From: Thalassospira lucentensis
GTDB lineage: Bacteria; Pseudomonadota; Alphaproteobacteria; Rhodospirillales; Thalassospiraceae
DNA: 64,000 nt
NCBI RefSeq assembly: GCF_001613805.1
Contig: NZ_LPVY01000020.1
Coordinates: forward strand, 62,001-126,000
Direction of reading: 5' to 3'
Positions 56,595-64,000 of this stretch are shown in pieces. Each line of letters starts with the position of its first letter. Position 1 is the first letter of the stretch. The notes under the pieces were generated by a model that searched no databases, was not told the origin of the DNA, and was given only the letters and a program-made list of their open reading frames with translations. A program made the position numbers and the translations under genes.

Positions 56595-56925
56595 CTGTTT
56601 GCCACCTGCTGCCCAATTCTGCCAGCCGCTGCCGATTGAAATCTCGCTGGCTACCTCGCCGCCAAGGCGGACCTCTCCCGTCCTGACCTATCGCCAACGG
56701 ACCCATCACCAGCCGCTGCTTGCCAAATGATGCCCGACGCAGCCAGGGCGCTGCCGATTGCAATCTTGCAGCCGCTCCGCGAACAAGGCGCACCTCTCCT
56801 GTCATGGCTCATCATCAGCCACCGCTTGCCTGATGCTGCCCGGCGCAGCCCAGCCGCTGTCGATCACAATTTTACCGGTTGCCTTGTCAACAAGGCGCAC
56901 TTCTCCCGTCTTGACCTTTGGGTGA
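56595..56925. repeat. Three-copy degenerate repeat, about 106-121 bases
   Basis: Units start at about 56595, 56716 and 56822 (CTG/CCG-CTTGCC-like). They share a CGCTG-CGAT-AATCT/TT block and an AAGGCG-ACCTCTCC-GTC block. Copies differ by many substitutions, indicating age. Confidence 0.65.
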
Positions 56926-57064
56926 CCTTGGGGTGGGTTAGGACACGGGCGCAAAACCTCCGTAATGGCTTTTCCACCCGCCGGTCATCATCCGGCGATG
57001 TTGCCGCCGGATCGGTCTGTCTTTGTGCCGCTGCATCATCATCACTTTCATCTGGCCCCAAACG

Positions 57065-57098
57065 CAAAAACCCGCAAAGCGAATCACGCTTTGCGGGT
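57065..57098 (-). terminator. Second hairpin downstream of the malonate operon
   Basis: ACCCGCAAAGC (57070-57080) pairs with GCTTTGCGGGT (57088-57098), with five T on the minus strand. A back-up terminator for the leftward operon or the end of a remnant transcript. Confidence 0.7.
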
Positions 57099-57183
57099 AT
57101 TGGTCCGGGCGCTTTTATCCCGTTGACTTTTCTTTTCTAGCATAACAAAAAGAACAAATCAAGAACTTTTTGAGAATCCGCGC

Positions 57184-57218
57184 AAAAAAAATCACCGGCC
57201 AGAATTTCCGACCGGTGA
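57184..57218 (-). terminator. Terminator of the malonate operon
   Basis: TCACCGG (57192-57198) pairs with CCGGTGA (57212-57218) and a run of eight T follows on the minus strand. It lies about 60 bases beyond the synthetase stop; a smaller hairpin GCTGTC/GACAGC (57228-57244) lies between. Confidence 0.85.
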
Positions 57219-57278
57219 AGGAGTTTGGCTGTCTGCAAGACAGCAGGGAGACACGGGAAAACGAAACAGAGTGTGCAG

Positions 57279-58820
57279 TTATCCGTTGGCAGATTTGCCC
57301 GACGGGGTGGCAAAGGTATTGGCATAATCCTTGCGCAGCTGGGCCTTCTGGATTTTGCCCATGGTGTTGCGCGGCAATTCGTCGAGCATCCAGATGCGTT
57401 TGGGCACCTTGAATTTCGCAAGCTTGTCCTGGGTGCGTTTGATGATGGCCTCGGCATCGGGTTTGGCACCCTTGGCCGGTACGATCACCCCGGCAACCGC
57501 TTCGCCGAAATCGGGATGCGGCAGGCCAAAGATCGCGACTTCCTCGACCTCGTCATACTCGGCGATGATTTCCTCGACTTCCTTGGGATAGACGTTGAAA
57601 CCACCCGAAATGATCAGGTCCTTGTCGCGCCCGACGATGGTGACATAACCGTCTGCGCCGATGGTCGCGAGATCGCCGGTGATAAAGAACCCATCCGTGC
57701 GGAATTCGGATGCGGTTTTTTCCGGCATCTGCCAGTAACCCTTGAAAACGTTGGGCCCGCGAACTTCAAGCACCCCGATTTCACCGACCGGTAGGACATT
57801 GCCGTCCTTGTCGCAAACACGCGCCTCGATCCCCGGAAGGGTCGGGCCGACCGCCCCCGGACGACGTTCGCCATCCAGCGGGTTTGACGTGTTCATGCAG
57901 GTTTCGGTCATGCCGTAACGTTCAAGGATTTTATGCCCGGTCCGCTCAAAGAACGCATCGTGGGTTTCCGCCAGAAGCGGGGCCGAACCCGACACGAACA
58001 GGCGCATGTTCGCGACCAGATCCTTGTCAAACTTCGGATGGGCCAGAAGGCGGGTATAGAAGGTCGGAACCCCCATCATAACGGTCGCATTCGGCAGGCG
58101 TTCCACCACATCATCGGCATCGAATTTCGGAAGCAGGATCACCTTGCCGCCATTGACCAGCATGATGTTGATCGCAACAAACAGGCCATGCGTATGGAAC
58201 AGCGGCAGGGCATGCAAAAGCGTATCACCCGACCTGAAACCCCATGCCTTGTGCAGGGTCAGCGCGTTGGAGCCGAGGTTGCCATGCGTCAGCATCGCGC
58301 CCTTGGACCGGCCCGTCGTGCCCGATGTATACAGAATGGCGGCAATGTCATCCTTGATCACATCGGCGACGTCGCCATGCGGTTTTGCACTGGCGGCCAG
58401 ATCATTAAGACTGCCATCGCCCTTGTCGCCAAGCGACAGGACCGCACCGACATTGTTCTGTGCGCCAAGGGTTTTGGCAGCATCAATATGCGCCGGGCGG
58501 CAGACAAAAACGCGCGGGGCGGCATCACCAAGGAAATAGGCGATTTCATCGCCGGTATAGGCGGTATTAAGCGGCAGGTGAATGGCGCCAAGCTGAAGGC
58601 AGGCCAGATAAAGCGCGATCACATCGGATGATTTGTCGATCTGGGCGGCAACACGGTCGCCCTTGACCACGCCATGATCGGCAAGAACCGTGGCATAACG
58701 CCCGGTACGATCCAGCAGCCAGGCAAAGCTGCGTTCGGTGCCGTCGCGTTCGATCAGAAAGGTACGCGAACGGTCCGCCGGGAAACGTTTGGTAAATTCG
58801 TTGAAAAGATTATCCGACAT
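57279..58820 (-). CDS. matB: Malonyl-CoA synthetase (MatB-like, AMP-forming)
   Basis: Converts malonate, CoA and ATP to malonyl-CoA. A 513-residue member of the acyl-adenylate family. P-loop: AAILYTSGTTGRSKGAMLTHGNLGSNALTL; ERYGMTETCMNTSNPLDGERRPGAVG; FFITGDLATIGADGYVTIVGRDKDLIISGGFNVYPKEVE; catalytic Lys near the end in LPRNTMGKIQKAQLR. Assignment to malonate rests on these motifs and on the neighbouring malonyl-CoA decarboxylase. Last gene of the operon, nine bases after the decarboxylase stop. Confidence 0.9.
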   Translation of the reverse strand: MSDNLFNEFTKRFPADRSRTFLIERDGTERSFAWLLDRTGRYATVLADHGVVKGDRVAAQIDKSSDVIALYLACLQLGAIHLPLNTAYTGDEIAYFLGDAAPRVFVCRPAHIDAAKTLGAQNNVGAVLSLGDKGDGSLNDLAASAKPHGDVADVIKDDIAAILYTSGTTGRSKGAMLTHGNLGSNALTLHKAWGFRSGDTLLHALPLFHTHGLFVAINIMLVNGGKVILLPKFDADDVVERLPNATVMMGVPTFYTRLLAHPKFDKDLVANMRLFVSGSAPLLAETHDAFFERTGHKILERYGMTETCMNTSNPLDGERRPGAVGPTLPGIEARVCDKDGNVLPVGEIGVLEVRGPNVFKGYWQMPEKTASEFRTDGFFITGDLATIGADGYVTIVGRDKDLIISGGFNVYPKEVEEIIAEYDEVEEVAIFGLPHPDFGEAVAGVIVPAKGAKPDAEAIIKRTQDKLAKFKVPKRIWMLDELPRNTMGKIQKAQLRKDYANTFATPSGKSANG

Positions 58821-58829
58821 GGTTCTGTC

Positions 58830-60146
58830 CTAGTTTCCCGTAAGCTGCATGACCGATTTCGAAACGGCGATTTTGCCGTCATTCATCAGCGCTTCGTGGT
58901 TTCGTTCAATATCGTCAAGGTGATAGGCGTAATTGACCATCATCCCGCCCGCCTGACGCAGTCCCTTGGACGATGTATCGCCAAGCCAGTTCAGGCGCTC
59001 AAGCTGCGCCCCATTGCCAAGATGGAAACGTGCGGTGGGATCAAGCGGCGATTTGCCGCGCTTGCAGGTCGCAAGATAACGCGCACACAGCATCATCGCC
59101 GGCTTTTTAAGCTCGGCGACTTTTTCCGCGTCATCAATCCAGTCGTCGTCGCTCATGGCGGCAAGGACGGTGGCGGCGATATCGGCATCGTCCGATTTGC
59201 TTTTCTGACGGGTGCGCAGCCATCCCATGAAGCCCGGAATGGGCGACAGGGTGGCGAATTGTCTGAGTTTCGGGAACTCGCGTTTAAGCTCCTCGACCAC
59301 CTGTTTGATCAGGAAGTTGCCAAACGAAATCCCCTTAAGGCCCGATTGGCAGTTGCTGATCGAATAGAAGATCGCGGTATTGGCTTTTTCCGGGGCGGTT
59401 TCATCGATTTCCGGGGCCAGAAGGGCCTGAACGCTATCGGCAAGCCCGTGAACCAGGGCAACTTCGACAAAGATCAGCGGATCATCGGGGATCGCCGGAT
59501 GGAAAAAGGCAAAGCATTTGCGATCCGTTGCCAGACGGCGGCGCAGATCGTCCCAGCCCTTGATTTCATGAACCGCTTCATAGCGGATCAGTTTTTCAAG
59601 GATGGCCGCCGACGTATCCCAATCAATATGACGCAGTTCAAGGAAGCCGCGATTAAACCAGCTTGTCAGCAGATGCTGCATATCGGCATCAAGCGGTTCA
59701 AGGTGACGGTTTTCCTTGATCAGTCCCAGAAGCGTTTCACGCATATCGACAATCGCGCGCGTGCCGCCCGGTGCCATATTGATCCGGCGCAGAAGCTCCT
59801 GCCGGGCGGGTTCCGACGCATGGGTCAGAACCGCCAGATTGGCTTCGGACGGATCATTGGCAAAAGCCTCGCTTGCCTTCTTGACCTCGGTGCGGTTGGC
59901 ACTGAAATCATTCTGCATCATTTCGAAAAAACGCAGATGATCTGCTTCGGGCAGTGTTTCCCACATGCGGACCACTTCGCGGGCAACCGCCGTTCCACGG
60001 GCTTCGCCCTTTTGTGACACAAGGTCCTTGCACATCGCTTTAAGCTGGGCAAACGGGTCCTGCGGTGTCGATAGCGGCAGGTCAAGAAGCTCCCGGCCGC
60101 GATCGGCAATGCTGGATATCCAGCTTCTGACGGAAATTCCGGACAT
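58830..60146 (-). CDS. matA: Malonyl-CoA decarboxylase (MatA/MCD family)
   Basis: Decarboxylates malonyl-CoA to acetyl-CoA. 438 residues. The N-terminal helical domain is followed by the acyltransferase-like catalytic part with SISNCQSGLKGISFGNFLIKQVVEEL and FATLSPIPGFMGWLR, the conserved MCD segment. Between the TRAP permease and malonyl-CoA synthetase. Together they turn imported malonate into acetyl-CoA. Its start lies one base from the permease stop. Confidence 0.92.
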   Translation of the reverse strand: MSGISVRSWISSIADRGRELLDLPLSTPQDPFAQLKAMCKDLVSQKGEARGTAVAREVVRMWETLPEADHLRFFEMMQNDFSANRTEVKKASEAFANDPSEANLAVLTHASEPARQELLRRINMAPGGTRAIVDMRETLLGLIKENRHLEPLDADMQHLLTSWFNRGFLELRHIDWDTSAAILEKLIRYEAVHEIKGWDDLRRRLATDRKCFAFFHPAIPDDPLIFVEVALVHGLADSVQALLAPEIDETAPEKANTAIFYSISNCQSGLKGISFGNFLIKQVVEELKREFPKLRQFATLSPIPGFMGWLRTRQKSKSDDADIAATVLAAMSDDDWIDDAEKVAELKKPAMMLCARYLATCKRGKSPLDPTARFHLGNGAQLERLNWLGDTSSKGLRQAGGMMVNYAYHLDDIERNHEALMNDGKIAVSKSVMQLTGN

Positions 60147-60147
60147 T

Positions 60148-61464
60148 TTAGCGTCCCCCTATGACCGTTTCGGGAAGCCAGGTGGCGATTTGCGGGAAGA
60201 AGCACAGGATCACGATGGCAACCACCATGCAAAGCACATAGGGCATCGCACCTTTCAGGATCGTCTGCAGGCGGATATCGGGCGCAATCCCGTTGATGAC
60301 ATAAAGGTTCAGGCCAACCGGCGGGGTAATCAGGCCGATCTCCATGTTGATCGTCAGGATCACGGCGAACCAGTAGGGATCAAACCCGGCATTGACGATC
60401 ACCGGCAGAAGGATCGGGGCCGACATCAGGATCACGGCAACCGGCGGCAGGAAGAAGCCGCTGATCAGCAGGAACACGTTGATGAAGCCCATCAGGACCC
60501 AACGGTTGACGTCAAGGGCGGAAATCCACTGTGCAATCGACTGGGTGATGAACAGCGAGGACAGCATATAGCTGAACAGACCGGCAGCCCCGATGATCAG
60601 AAGGATCATCACAGACTCTTTGGTCGTGTCGCGCATGATGTTCCAAAGCTTGCCCGGCTGCCACATGCGATAAATGATCATCGCGACAATCAGGCAGAAC
60701 AGCGCACCAACACCCGCCGTTTCAGAAGGCGTTGCCACCCCGCCATACAGCGCGAACAGAACCGCACAGATAATGACGATGAAGGGCAGGACGCGCGGAA
60801 GGATTTCAAACTTTTCCTTCCAGCTATAGGTCACCGATGCCAGTGCAACCGATGCATTGCCCTGACGCCAGGTCGAAAAAAGCGACCACGCCATGAACAG
60901 TGCCGTCAGCATCAGACCGGGCAGAAGACCAGCAAGGAACAGCCGCCCGATCGATGTATCGGTGGAGATACCATAAACAATCATGGTGACACTTGGCGGG
61001 ATCAGAATGCCAAGCGTACCGCCTGCTGCAATCGAACCGGCCGCAACCGAGCTCGGGAAGCCGCGTTCACGCATGGCGGGGATGCCCATTTTGCCAATCG
61101 CGGCACAGGTCGCCGGTGATGACCCCGACAGGGCGGAAAAGATCGCGCATGCCCCCAGGTTGGAAATAACCAATCCTCCCGGCACACGCGTTAACCAGCG
61201 ATCCAGCACGGAGTACAGATCACCACCCGCACGGGACGATGCGACAACCGCCCCCATCAGGATGAACATCGGGATCGCGAGAACTTCGAAACTTTCGAGT
61301 TTGGAAAACAGGATTTCAGGCAGCAGCGGTAACGCACTTGCGCCATCGAAAATCCAGATAAAGCCGACACCAACCATCAGAAGCCCGATGCCGACCGGAA
61401 TGCCGGAAAACAGGATCAGGGTGGTGACAATGCCAACGAGTGCTGCGAGTGAAAGCGGATCCAT
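60148..61464 (-). CDS. TRAP transporter large permease (DctM)
   Basis: Inner-membrane ion-coupled transport subunit, 438 residues with about 12-13 hydrophobic segments. DctM landmarks: GIPVGIGLLMVGVGFIW, SALSGSSPATCAAIGKMGIPAMRERGF, LGILIPPSVTMIVYG, and ITPPVGLNLYVINGIA near the end. Position in the operon predicts malonate as cargo. Twelve bases after the small permease stop. Confidence 0.93.
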   Translation of the reverse strand: MDPLSLAALVGIVTTLILFSGIPVGIGLLMVGVGFIWIFDGASALPLLPEILFSKLESFEVLAIPMFILMGAVVASSRAGGDLYSVLDRWLTRVPGGLVISNLGACAIFSALSGSSPATCAAIGKMGIPAMRERGFPSSVAAGSIAAGGTLGILIPPSVTMIVYGISTDTSIGRLFLAGLLPGLMLTALFMAWSLFSTWRQGNASVALASVTYSWKEKFEILPRVLPFIVIICAVLFALYGGVATPSETAGVGALFCLIVAMIIYRMWQPGKLWNIMRDTTKESVMILLIIGAAGLFSYMLSSLFITQSIAQWISALDVNRWVLMGFINVFLLISGFFLPPVAVILMSAPILLPVIVNAGFDPYWFAVILTINMEIGLITPPVGLNLYVINGIAPDIRLQTILKGAMPYVLCMVVAIVILCFFPQIATWLPETVIGGR

Positions 61465-61476
61465 TGCACCAGCTCC

Positions 61477-62175
61477 TTAAAACGGGTTGTCTTCGATATG
61501 GAAGGCTTTCGACCGGTTGGTCAGAAGGCACAGCAGATCGGCGAATAATTGCAGGAACAGCAGGCCAAAACCGACCGGCAGCATCAGGTAGGGCTTCCAG
61601 AGTTCAGCCGCCCAGATGGTCGGGGATTTCCAGCCGCCCTGATAGGCTTCGATGACCAGTTCGATGCCGTAAAAGGCAAACAGGCCGCTAATGCCAAGGC
61701 CGCACAGCAGGGTCGCAACCGCAAGCAGCTTGCGCGCACCACGTTTCAGATACATCGGCAGCAGATCGACATTCACATGCCCGCGCAGAAGCTGGACATA
61801 AGGAAGCCCGATCAGGGTGCCGCCGATCATCAGGTAAATCACGGCCTCCGTCTGCCAGACGGTGGACGAGTTCAGGATGTAACGGATAAAGACAAGCTGG
61901 CAGATCAGCAGCATGGCGATGAAGAACATCGATGCTGCGGCAACACCGCAGGCCTTTGACAGAAAGTGGACGAAATTGATCGCATGATCGAGCGGGCCAC
62001 GCGGTGCCATCGGGGCAGGGCGCGCGCCATTGCCGTTGCTGCCGGGTTTTTCGGGCAGCGGTTCGACATCGGGTGGCGGCGGGAAACTGTTATGGTTGGC
62101 CCGGGCACGCGGGGCGGGATTGCCATCGTCGGGCAGGTCAACCGGCAAGGAATTGGGAAAAACTGCGTTCGCCAC
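61477..62175 (-). CDS. TRAP transporter small permease (DctQ) with Pro-rich N-terminal tail
   Basis: About 232 residues with four hydrophobic helices, including VWQTEAVIYLMIGGTLIGLPYVQLLRGHVNVDLLP. GTG 62175 is chosen because AGGAG lies seven bases upstream. The first 65 residues (PDDGNPAPRARANHNSFPPPPDVEPLPEKPG) are Pro-rich and hydrophilic, unusual for DctQ, which normally begins close to helix one. Forms the membrane complex with DctM. Confidence 0.88.
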   Translation of the reverse strand: MANAVFPNSLPVDLPDDGNPAPRARANHNSFPPPPDVEPLPEKPGSNGNGARPAPMAPRGPLDHAINFVHFLSKACGVAAASMFFIAMLLICQLVFIRYILNSSTVWQTEAVIYLMIGGTLIGLPYVQLLRGHVNVDLLPMYLKRGARKLLAVATLLCGLGISGLFAFYGIELVIEAYQGGWKSPTIWAAELWKPYLMLPVGFGLLFLQLFADLLCLLTNRSKAFHIEDNPF

Positions 62176-62222
62176 GCTGGGACTCCTGAAGATCAAGGTC
62201 GTCGCAAAAAAGCGGAAAAGAA

Positions 62223-62258
62223 GTGGCGCCGGCATGCAGGGCATGCACCCGGCGCCAC
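62223..62258 (-). terminator. Strong hairpin between dctP and dctQ
   Basis: GTGGCGCCGG (62223-62232) pairs with CCGGCGCCAC (62249-62258); the loop carries two GCATGC. A pyrimidine-rich stretch follows on the minus strand. It probably lets the binding protein be made in excess over the permeases, as in many such operons. Confidence 0.6.
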
Positions 62259-62265
62259 GACACCA

Positions 62266-63273
62266 TTATTCGACAGAAAGAGCCATATCGAGCATTTCCT
62301 GACCGCCCGGGGTTTCTTCGACAAACTTGGCATAGGACGTCTGCTTGGCGAGGTCCTGCCATGCCTTGAAGTCGGCGTCGGTCAGATCGGCGATTTCAAC
62401 ACCGGCATCCTTGAAGACCGTGACACTGGCAGCGTCTTCTTTACGGGCTTCTTCGGAATAGAAGGCCTCGGCCTTTTTGGCAGCCGCAGCAAGGGCGTCT
62501 TTCTGGGCGTCGTTCAGACCGTCATAGGTTTTCTTCGACATCAGAACCGGCTGATACATGAACCACAGCGCGTTGGCACCCGCCGGGGTATAGCATTTCA
62601 CCTGTTCGTAAATGCGATACGAAACGAAGCTGGACGAACTGGTGTTGGTGGCATCCAGAACGCCGGTCTGCATCGCCGGATAGATTTCCGAGCTTGGCAT
62701 TGCGGCGATGGATGCACCGGCACCCTGAAGCATCTGTTCGAAGGATTTGCCGGCTGCACGAATTTGCAGGCCTTTGACATCATCCGGAACCCGGATGCAG
62801 CCCTTGGTCGAGGCAAAGCCACCGGCCAGCCAGCCCTTGGCAATGGTAACAACCCCGTTTTCGTTCAGAAGTTCTTCCATTTTTGCCATGAAGGGCGAGT
62901 TATTCAGACGATCGGCATGGTCATGGTTTTTCACCAGTGCCGGCATCAGGGTCAGGTTGGTTGCCGGAATACGACCACCGGCATAGGCCAGCGGATAGAC
63001 GATCATGTCAAGCTGGCCGCGTTCCATCGGAGTCCACTGTTCGTTCGCCTTGAACAGCGAGCCGGACGGGAAAATCTGGATTTCCAGATCGACATTGGCG
63101 GCTTTGACTTCGTCGGCAATGATCTGCGCGACTTTGTGACGGACATCGCCGGTCGACCACTGGTGCGACAGCTTGAGCGTTTCCGCATCAGCGTTCGAGG
63201 ACATACCGAAGGCGGCGATGGACAGGGTGATGGCGGCGACAGACGCCGACAGAGTACGTTTGAAAATCTTCAT
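62266..63273 (-). CDS. TRAP transporter substrate-binding protein (DctP)
   Basis: Periplasmic solute receptor of about 335 residues. ATG 63273 has GGGAGG upstream and gives a signal peptide (KIFKRTLSASVAAITLSIAAFGMSSNADA). Mature start: ETLKLSHQWSTGDVRHKVAQIIADEVKAANVDLEIQIFPSGSLFK. The Arg that binds carboxylates is expected in the KGLQIRAAGKSFEQML segment. Linked genes predict malonate as ligand. First gene of the operon, divergent to the GntR regulator. Confidence 0.93.
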   Translation of the reverse strand: MKIFKRTLSASVAAITLSIAAFGMSSNADAETLKLSHQWSTGDVRHKVAQIIADEVKAANVDLEIQIFPSGSLFKANEQWTPMERGQLDMIVYPLAYAGGRIPATNLTLMPALVKNHDHADRLNNSPFMAKMEELLNENGVVTIAKGWLAGGFASTKGCIRVPDDVKGLQIRAAGKSFEQMLQGAGASIAAMPSSEIYPAMQTGVLDATNTSSSSFVSYRIYEQVKCYTPAGANALWFMYQPVLMSKKTYDGLNDAQKDALAAAAKKAEAFYSEEARKEDAASVTVFKDAGVEIADLTDADFKAWQDLAKQTSYAKFVEETPGGQEMLDMALSVE

Positions 63274-63399
63274 CTTTTCCTCCCGGATGAAGCATGCGTT
63301 TCTGGATGCATTCATGACGCGTTTGCACGTCTTTTTATTGGTGCGGATTTCGCAATATCAAAAAGCGTTACAGATTTCTGGCATCCTGTCTACGGGTTT

Positions 63400-63409
63400 T
63401 TGTATACCA
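63400..63409. promoter_or_regulatory. MatR-like operator, dctP side
   Basis: TTGTATACCA, one base from TTGTATACAA, the MatR site I recall for Rhizobium. It is followed by GAA, matching in reverse the TTC before the second site. Confidence 0.6.
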
Positions 63410-63554
63410 GAAATGTGTATTGCAGTGCCACAGATGTGCGCCTGAGGATTGCAGCCATTTTCCCGGTTTTCTGCGATTGAACTTTTGCATCGCAACAGAA
63501 TTTCGATGCAGGGCAGCACGGAAAAGGCTTTGCGCGGTACCATTTTCTATGTTC

Positions 63555-63564
63555 TGGTATACCA
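63555..63564. promoter_or_regulatory. MatR-like operator, regulator side
   Basis: TGGTATACCA, a perfect ten-base palindrome sharing the GTATAC core with the site at 63400-63409. It is 28 bases before the regulator's start, so autoregulation is likely. Confidence 0.6.
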
Positions 63565-63592
63565 CGATTGCAGCGTAAGGATGAGGCTTCCC

Positions 63593-64000
63593 ATGTCACG
63601 GAACGGCAAGCTCGCCACCGACCTGGTTCAGAAACTTGAACGCGATATTGTCACCGGTGTACTTAAACCCGGCGACAAGCTGGACGAGCGCAGCCTGTCG
63701 GAACGGTTCGGCGTTTCACGCACCCCCGTGCGCGAGGCCCTGCAAACGCTGGCGGGGTCCGGACTGGTCGCGACGATGCCTCGTCGCGGGACGATTGTTG
63801 CCTCGATCACGGTGGCCGATCTGATCGAAATGTTCGAAGTCATGGCCGAACTCGAAGCCATGTGCGCGCGCCTTGCCGCACGTCGCATGCCGCGTGCGGA
63901 TATCGAAAAGCTGATTGCACTTGGCAACGAATGCAGCGAGCTTCAGGAACATGCGGATGCCGATGCCTATTACGAGGCCAACGTCAATTTCCACGAAGTG
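63593..64000 (+). CDS. GntR-family regulator (FCD type, MatR-like), truncated by window edge
   Basis: 136 codons are present and the frame runs off the window. Winged helix: KLATDLVQKLERDIVTGVLKPGDKLDERSLSERFGVSRTPVREALQTLAGSGLVATMPRRGTIV. Then comes the start of an FCD ligand domain: DLIEMFEVMAELEAMCARLAARRM. ATG 63593 has GAGG upstream; an in-frame ATG at 63581 is less well placed. Divergent to the malonate TRAP operon with two palindromes between, so it most likely represses that operon in the absence of malonate. Confidence 0.9.
   Translation, partial: MSRNGKLATDLVQKLERDIVTGVLKPGDKLDERSLSERFGVSRTPVREALQTLAGSGLVATMPRRGTIVASITVADLIEMFEVMAELEAMCARLAARRMPRADIEKLIALGNECSELQEHADADAYYEANVNFHEV

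Larger units (their letters stand above)
55941..57183. other. Gene-poor tract with degenerate tandem repeats
   Basis: No frame here has a recognisable family, ribosome site and conserved codon pattern. It is C-rich on the + strand. It holds two 172-base repeats, then three copies of a different 106-121-base unit, then the terminators of the malonate operon. A minus-strand reading of the last B unit gives plausible protein (TGEVRLVDKATGKIVIDSGW), so part may be a decayed gene. Confidence 0.6.
63274..63592. other. Divergent control region of the malonate locus
   Basis: No gene. It contains two MatR-like palindromes, annotated separately, plus a half-site-like TTCTGG at 63376-63381. The promoters for the TRAP operon and the GntR gene should lie here. 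Confidence 0.6.

Noticed and set aside
55951-56805. Minus-strand frame of 284 codons upstream of ykgJ
   Set aside because: It spans the two tandem repeat families, the 172-base period shifts the frame between copies, there is no ribosome site and no known domain. Trp/Gly-rich composition looks like translated noncoding DNA.
56232-56925. Possible CRISPR array
   Set aside because: Repeats are long, few and degenerate, with no short identical repeats separated by unique spacers.
61966-63480. Long open frame (504 codons) on the + strand
   Set aside because: Antisense to dctP and the dctQ start, crossing the operator region; not protein-like.

Overview
The window reads as chromosome of an alphaproteobacterium of the Rhodospirillales type. 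Thalassospira or a close relative is my best guess, inferred from gene content: HdaA, EipB, aa3-type oxidase subunit IV proteins, a SAM-II riboswitch, a TRAP-fed malonate pathway, and moderately high GC. No rRNA, tRNA, CRISPR array, transposase or integrase was seen. Nearly all the sequence is coding. Most genes sit in short operons separated by clear hairpin terminators.

Layout, 0-20 kb: a methionine importer operon (metNIQ) sits behind a SAM-II riboswitch and an intrinsic terminator. Then come a DUF899 protein, an MFS/GNAT pair, an ArsR/SRPBCC pair whose operator covers the start codon, a LysE exporter, a divergent HxlR/MFS pair, a DUF1801 protein, an RTX calcium-binding protein and an ABC-F ATPase. 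Next are ndk and two very small aa3-type cytochrome oxidase subunit IV genes (44 and 42 residues). A four-gene operon follows: exported arylsulfatase, exported HAD hydrolase, membrane-anchored formylglycine-generating enzyme, and a small four-cysteine exported protein.

Layout, 20-46 kb: purM-purN; a DUF2066 protein, an AI-2E family permease and HdaA; a RimB-like protease, RimK ligase and AstE/AspA-like hydrolase; RNase D; and a divergent NmrA/LysR pair. A 5.08-kb AT-richer island is inserted at the 3' end of the LysR gene. It carries five genes for a CDP-linked branched 6-deoxysugar. A 55-bp exact direct repeat made of the LysR 3' end flanks it. After the island come a DUF1835 protein, the polyphosphate pair ppk/ppx, sixA, aspS, a SPOR lipoprotein with an EipB protein, and a BigR/SqrR-like ArsR regulator.

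Layout, 46-64 kb: a histone-deacetylase-fold protein; xseB-ispA-hydrolase-dxs (isoprenoid precursors); an iron-box-controlled TonB siderophore receptor; an SDR; a YkgJ cysteine-cluster protein; and a 1.3-kb gene-poor tract of degenerate tandem repeats. The window ends in a malonate catabolic operon (TRAP transporter DctPQM, malonyl-CoA decarboxylase, malonyl-CoA synthetase). A GntR regulator truncated by the window edge lies divergent to it, with MatR-like operators between them.

The items most worth following are the repeat-flanked CDP-sugar island, the anchored FGE/sulfatase operon, the SAM-II plus attenuator control of a shortened MetN, and the TRAP version of the mat locus.
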